This document shows, piece after piece, positions 13,918 through 15,985 of a stretch of 15,985 bases of DNA. Every line of letters begins with the position of its first letter. Within the stretch, counting starts at the first letter, position 1. The position numbers and the translations under genes were made by a program. The notes beneath the pieces are model-generated. The model made no database searches. It worked only from the letters and a program-made list of their open reading frames with translations, and was not told the DNA's origin. Source of the DNA: an uncultured Collinsella sp. (GTDB taxonomy: Bacteria; Actinomycetota; Coriobacteriia; Coriobacteriales; Coriobacteriaceae); assembly GCA_902494715.1 (NCBI GenBank), contig CABUUJ010000048.1:1-15985 (forward strand), written 5' to 3'.

Positions 13918-14463
13918 ATGAGCGGGAACTCCTATTACGATGACGATATGTCTGAAGAGGACTACGAGCGGGTCATGGAGCATATGTACGAGCTTGAGTG
14001 CGAGCTCGAGGAGCCCCATGACGCTCGTGCTGACCAGTTGATTCGCGAGGAGCTCGAGCAGCTTTCGAGCGCTATGTTGTTTGAGCCGGTGGTAAAAAAC
14101 GGTGAGTACCTTGGTGAGCGCGACCATGTGCCCGGGTATTGGACGGATCGTCGCGATTTGGAGTCCGAGTCTTCAGGCGCTTCGAGCGATGTCGACGAGG
14201 TGGAAAAGGATGAGCCGTTTGATTTGATTGGCTATCAGGGCTCTTCTTCGGGCGGTTCGGTGCTCGACATGTTTACTCCCATTTTAAGGAGTCGCGTGTT
14301 CTGGATCTTCATCGCGTTTCTGGTGTTTATCGGCCTGCTCGACATGTTCTACGACAGTTTTATTGTTCCTTCGGGCTTCGCTATTAGCCGCATTAATTTC
14401 CAGGGCTTGGTGCTGCTGGCGATTGTCGTTGCATGCATTGCCCTGAGGCGTCGTCGCCGTTAA
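13918..14463 (+). CDS. Small acidic membrane protein with two C-terminal helices
   Basis: 181 aa. The N-terminal 120 residues are acidic and soluble, with a Glu-rich helical stretch (11-50) and a Ser/Asp/Glu linker (82-100). Two hydrophobic helices follow at about 127-145 and 161-176, and the chain ends in a basic RRRRR tail. The short hairpin topology and the positive tail suggest both ends in the cytoplasm. No family recognised. The start is the ATG at 13918 with AGGG at 13907-13910. It is divergent from the 864-aa gene and shares its control region, so it may belong to the same system. Another palindrome lies in the 96-nt gap after it. Confidence 0.78.
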   Translation: MSGNSYYDDDMSEEDYERVMEHMYELECELEEPHDARADQLIREELEQLSSAMLFEPVVKNGEYLGERDHVPGYWTDRRDLESESSGASSDVDEVEKDEPFDLIGYQGSSSGGSVLDMFTPILRSRVFWIFIAFLVFIGLLDMFYDSFIVPSGFAISRINFQGLVLLAIVVACIALRRRRR

Positions 14464-14487
14464 CGGCGGTATTGACGCAGCTTCCGA

Positions 14488-14499
14488 TGTTGCGCAACA
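14488..14499. promoter_or_regulatory. TGTTGCGCAACA palindrome upstream of the acetyltransferase gene
   Basis: This perfect 12-bp palindrome is identical to the one at 10970-10981 and lies 60 nt before the ATG at 14560. Placement upstream of a gene start fits an operator. The protein that binds it is not identifiable here. Confidence 0.55.
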
Positions 14500-14559
14500 G
14501 GTTATCTGGACAGCGCCGTATGCTCGGGTTGTCCTGAAAGCGAGAGAAAGGACAGGACA

Positions 14560-15108
14560 ATGGCTGAAGTTGAAGTAAGGGCTTTGGGTCCCGACGACGT
14601 CGACGATATGGTCGATCTGGACGAGCAGTCGGGCTACGAGGTCTATGACGCGTGGGCGGACTATGTTGAGGACGAGGACGAGGAGAACTGTTACCTCTGG
14701 GGCGTCTTTGCCGATGATGAGTTGGTCGGTTTTTGCGTAACGGGCGGTGCAGATGACCCCGACCTGCCGGATGCCGTTACGGAGCACCCGCTCAACGAGT
14801 ACACGTCGACGTTTTTGAGCCATGTGTATGTTGACCCCGACTACCGCGGTAACGGCTATGGCGCGCGCCTGGTGCACGACGCCCTGTTGGGATACTGGGA
14901 GAGTGAGGGCGAACAGCAGCCTACATTCCTGGATCTGAGCGAATATCTCTTTGACGATGCTGATGCGGATCCGATTAAGCTCGCGCATCTGCTCATCGAC
15001 TTCTTTGGCAAGAACGGGTTTGAGCCCATTCCCGACGATGACCACGACATTACCTACACCTGCATGGTCTTGGATCCCAAGAACTTTAAGGACCCGGACG
15101 CAGAGTAG
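14560..15108 (+). CDS. GNAT-family N-acetyltransferase
   Basis: 182 aa. The GNAT core is visible: strand LWGVFADDELVGFCV (46-60), then motif A at about 85-105 (TFLSHVYVDPDYRGNGYGAR) with the acetyl-CoA pyrophosphate loop RGNGYG (96-101) matching R-x-x-G-x-G/A, followed by the helix LVHDALLGYW. A later FFGKNGFEPI (148-157) is the usual C-terminal 'yekxGF' element. The protein transfers an acetyl group from acetyl-CoA to an unknown amine. It is very acidic, with Asp/Glu runs at 37-42 and 132-137. AAAGGAC lies just before the ATG. It is bounded by a palindrome upstream and a terminator downstream, so it is probably monocistronic. It looks like ordinary chromosome rather than part of the TIR island. 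Confidence 0.88.
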   Translation: MAEVEVRALGPDDVDDMVDLDEQSGYEVYDAWADYVEDEDEENCYLWGVFADDELVGFCVTGGADDPDLPDAVTEHPLNEYTSTFLSHVYVDPDYRGNGYGARLVHDALLGYWESEGEQQPTFLDLSEYLFDDADADPIKLAHLLIDFFGKNGFEPIPDDDHDITYTCMVLDPKNFKDPDAE

Positions 15109-15152
15109 AGGCTGCGATCTGTTGGTTCAGCTTCCCTAGTTGGTGTTTGACG

Positions 15153-15197
15153 GGGCCGGACGTTCCAGTTGTGATGGCTGGACGTCCGGCCCTTTTT
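15153..15197 (+). terminator. Intrinsic terminator after the acetyltransferase gene
   Basis: GGGCCGGACG (15153-15162) pairs perfectly with CGTCCGGCCC (15183-15192), extended inward by TCCAG/CTGGA with one bulged base, and followed by TTTTT (15193-15197). It lies 45 nt beyond the stop at 15108. Confidence 0.9.
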
Positions 15198-15230
15198 GTG
15201 GTCTGTCGGGTTTGGTGCTCGGCACGTTTG

Positions 15231-15285
15231 TCTCGATCTGTAACATCTGGCGGGGGATACGGGGTCTAGTTGTTACAGATTGAGA
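15231..15285 (+). repeat. 55-bp inverted-repeat unit, copy 1
   Basis: The unit begins TCTCGATCTGTAAC and ends GTTACAGATTGAGA. The ends are complementary at 13 of 14 positions and enclose a 27-bp GC-rich centre. It is noncoding. The reverse complement of this unit resembles copy 2, including its central TAGACCC, so the two copies are inverted relative to each other. Confidence 0.8.
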
Positions 15286-15310
15286 TGTTAGCCAAGGGGC
15301 TGACTGAACG

Positions 15311-15365
15311 TCTCGATCTGTAACGTGTAGACCCGGTTTTGCCCCGTAACTGTTACAGATTGAGA
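15311..15365 (-). repeat. 55-bp inverted-repeat unit, copy 2 (opposite orientation)
   Basis: It has the same length and the same ends as copy 1 (TCTCGATCTGTAAC and GTTACAGATTGAGA), starting exactly 80 bp later. Its centre matches the reverse complement of copy 1 at 15 of 27 positions by hand alignment. Such paired hairpins resemble REP/BIME-like or MITE-like dispersed elements. Confidence 0.78.
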
Positions 15366-15638
15366 CGATCGGTCCAGACCCGCTCCTCCTGCTCCGTCAT
15401 CTGTGGTTTACGTGGGGGCATACGGAGTACGGGTATACTAACCGGCGGCGAATCTGCTCCATCGCTTAGAGCTGCTGCGTCTGGACGGCGCGTGATAGGG
15501 CCGCCAAAGCGATCGCCAGCGTGCTGAGCAACGTCCTCTCTGTGCGCACCCGTTTTTGTATGTATTAGCGCACTACCAAGCACGCCCGCGCGGCCGCATG
15601 CCGTGCCCATTGCGCGTGCAGATAAGGAACAACAACAT
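15366..15638 (+). promoter_or_regulatory. Noncoding leader region of the helicase gene
   Basis: 273 nt without a credible gene. TATACT at 15434-15439 is a good -10 match, but no -35 box sits at the usual 16-18 bp distance. If used, it gives a leader of about 190 nt. Long leaders are common on cold-induced DEAD-box helicase mRNAs. No riboswitch fold was recognised. AAGGA at 15624-15628 is the ribosome binding site. Confidence 0.35.
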
Positions 15639-15985
15639 ATGCGTAATTCTGTATCCGACGTTACGGACGCCGAGATTCTGGACGAGGCCCGCGAGGCCAT
15701 GACCCAGGCTGCCTTCGATGCCGCCGACGAGGCAAATGCTGCCCAGGCCGTCGAGTCCGCTACCGAGAGCCTGCCCGCCTTTGACGAGCTGGGCCTCTCC
15801 GACGAGATGCTTCGTGCTATCGAGAACCTGGGCTACACGGCGCCGACGCCCGTGCAGGCCGGCTCGATTCCTGTGGTGCTCGAAGGCCGTGACTTGCTTG
15901 CCGCCGCTCAGACCGGCACCGGCAAGACGGCCGCCTTCTTGCTGCCGACCATGAACAATCTGGAGCACATCGCTCCTCCCAAACC
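15639..15985 (+). CDS. DEAD-box ATP-dependent RNA helicase, N-terminal part (cut by window end)
   Basis: 115 residues are visible. An Ala/Glu/Asp-rich extension (1-46) precedes the conserved core. The Q-motif region includes FDELGLSDEMLRAIENLGY and PTPVQ (48-73), with the adenine-binding Gln73. Motif I (Walker A) is AQTGTGKT (90-97). These are diagnostic of DEAD-box RNA helicases, which unwind RNA in ribosome assembly, mRNA decay or cold adaptation. The DEAD, SAT and C-terminal motifs lie beyond the window, so the subfamily (for example DeaD/CsdA or RhlE) cannot be decided. The start is the ATG at 15639 with AAGGA 10 nt upstream. Probably a core chromosomal gene. Confidence 0.93.
   Translation, partial: MRNSVSDVTDAEILDEAREAMTQAAFDAADEANAAQAVESATESLPAFDELGLSDEMLRAIENLGYTAPTPVQAGSIPVVLEGRDLLAAAQTGTGKTAAFLLPTMNNLEHIAPPK

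Noticed and set aside
15353..15968. Minus-strand frames of 115 and 131 aa near the right end
   Set aside because: They overlap the hairpin repeat, the leader and the helicase start, and carry no recognisable motif.

Overview
The window looks like part of a chromosome from a moderately GC-rich Gram-positive bacterium. The genus Collinsella or a relative in the Coriobacteriia is my best guess, based on gene style, GC-rich codons in the flanking genes, Shine-Dalgarno starts and DxDxDG/leucine-rich surface proteins. This is recognition from memory, not a search. No rRNA, tRNA, CRISPR array, transposase or integrase was seen.

Layout. Positions 1-152 hold the tail of an unidentified plus-strand gene. 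From 163 to 6003 there is a plus-strand run: two paralogous small proteins with one shared C-terminal domain (189-713, 787-1398); a membrane protein with an abrupt internal GC jump (1420-2559); two paralogous single-pass membrane proteins with a DxDxDG calcium-loop motif and leucine-rich repeats (2581-3486, 3514-4578); and a TIR domain fused to an S-adenosylmethionine-dependent methyltransferase (4666-6003). A strong bidirectional terminator (6017-6049) separates this run from a convergent minus-strand run. In its direction of transcription that run reads: an 864-aa protein with two tandem copies of a ~190-aa module (13651 to 11057); a 423-aa acidic protein with an internal duplication (10864 to 9593); a 798-aa membrane protein with N-terminal transmembrane segments, Rossmann/TrkA-like cytosolic regions and a C-terminal RyR-like domain (9532 to 7136); and a TIR-DUF4357 protein (7109 to 6054). 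A divergent intergenic region (13652-13917) precedes a plus-strand gene for a two-helix membrane protein (13918-14463). A GNAT acetyltransferase (14560-15108), a terminator, two hairpin repeat units and the start of a DEAD-box RNA helicase (15639 onward) follow and look like ordinary chromosome.

How it may work together. Two TIR proteins, a membrane protein carrying nucleotide-binding-type and RyR-like domains, and a methyltransferase fusion suggest a conflict or defence system built on NAD-derived signals. The most attractive hypothesis is that the TIR-DUF4357 enzyme makes an ADP-ribose-type signal that is sensed by the adjacent RyR/TrkA-like membrane protein, which would then act as the membrane effector. 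Only domain recognition and gene order support this. A palindrome, TGTTGCGCAACA (or one base off), occurs in the noncoding gaps at 10970, 13747, 13837 and 14488. It may be the binding site of a shared regulator that links the minus-strand genes, the divergent membrane gene and the acetyltransferase.
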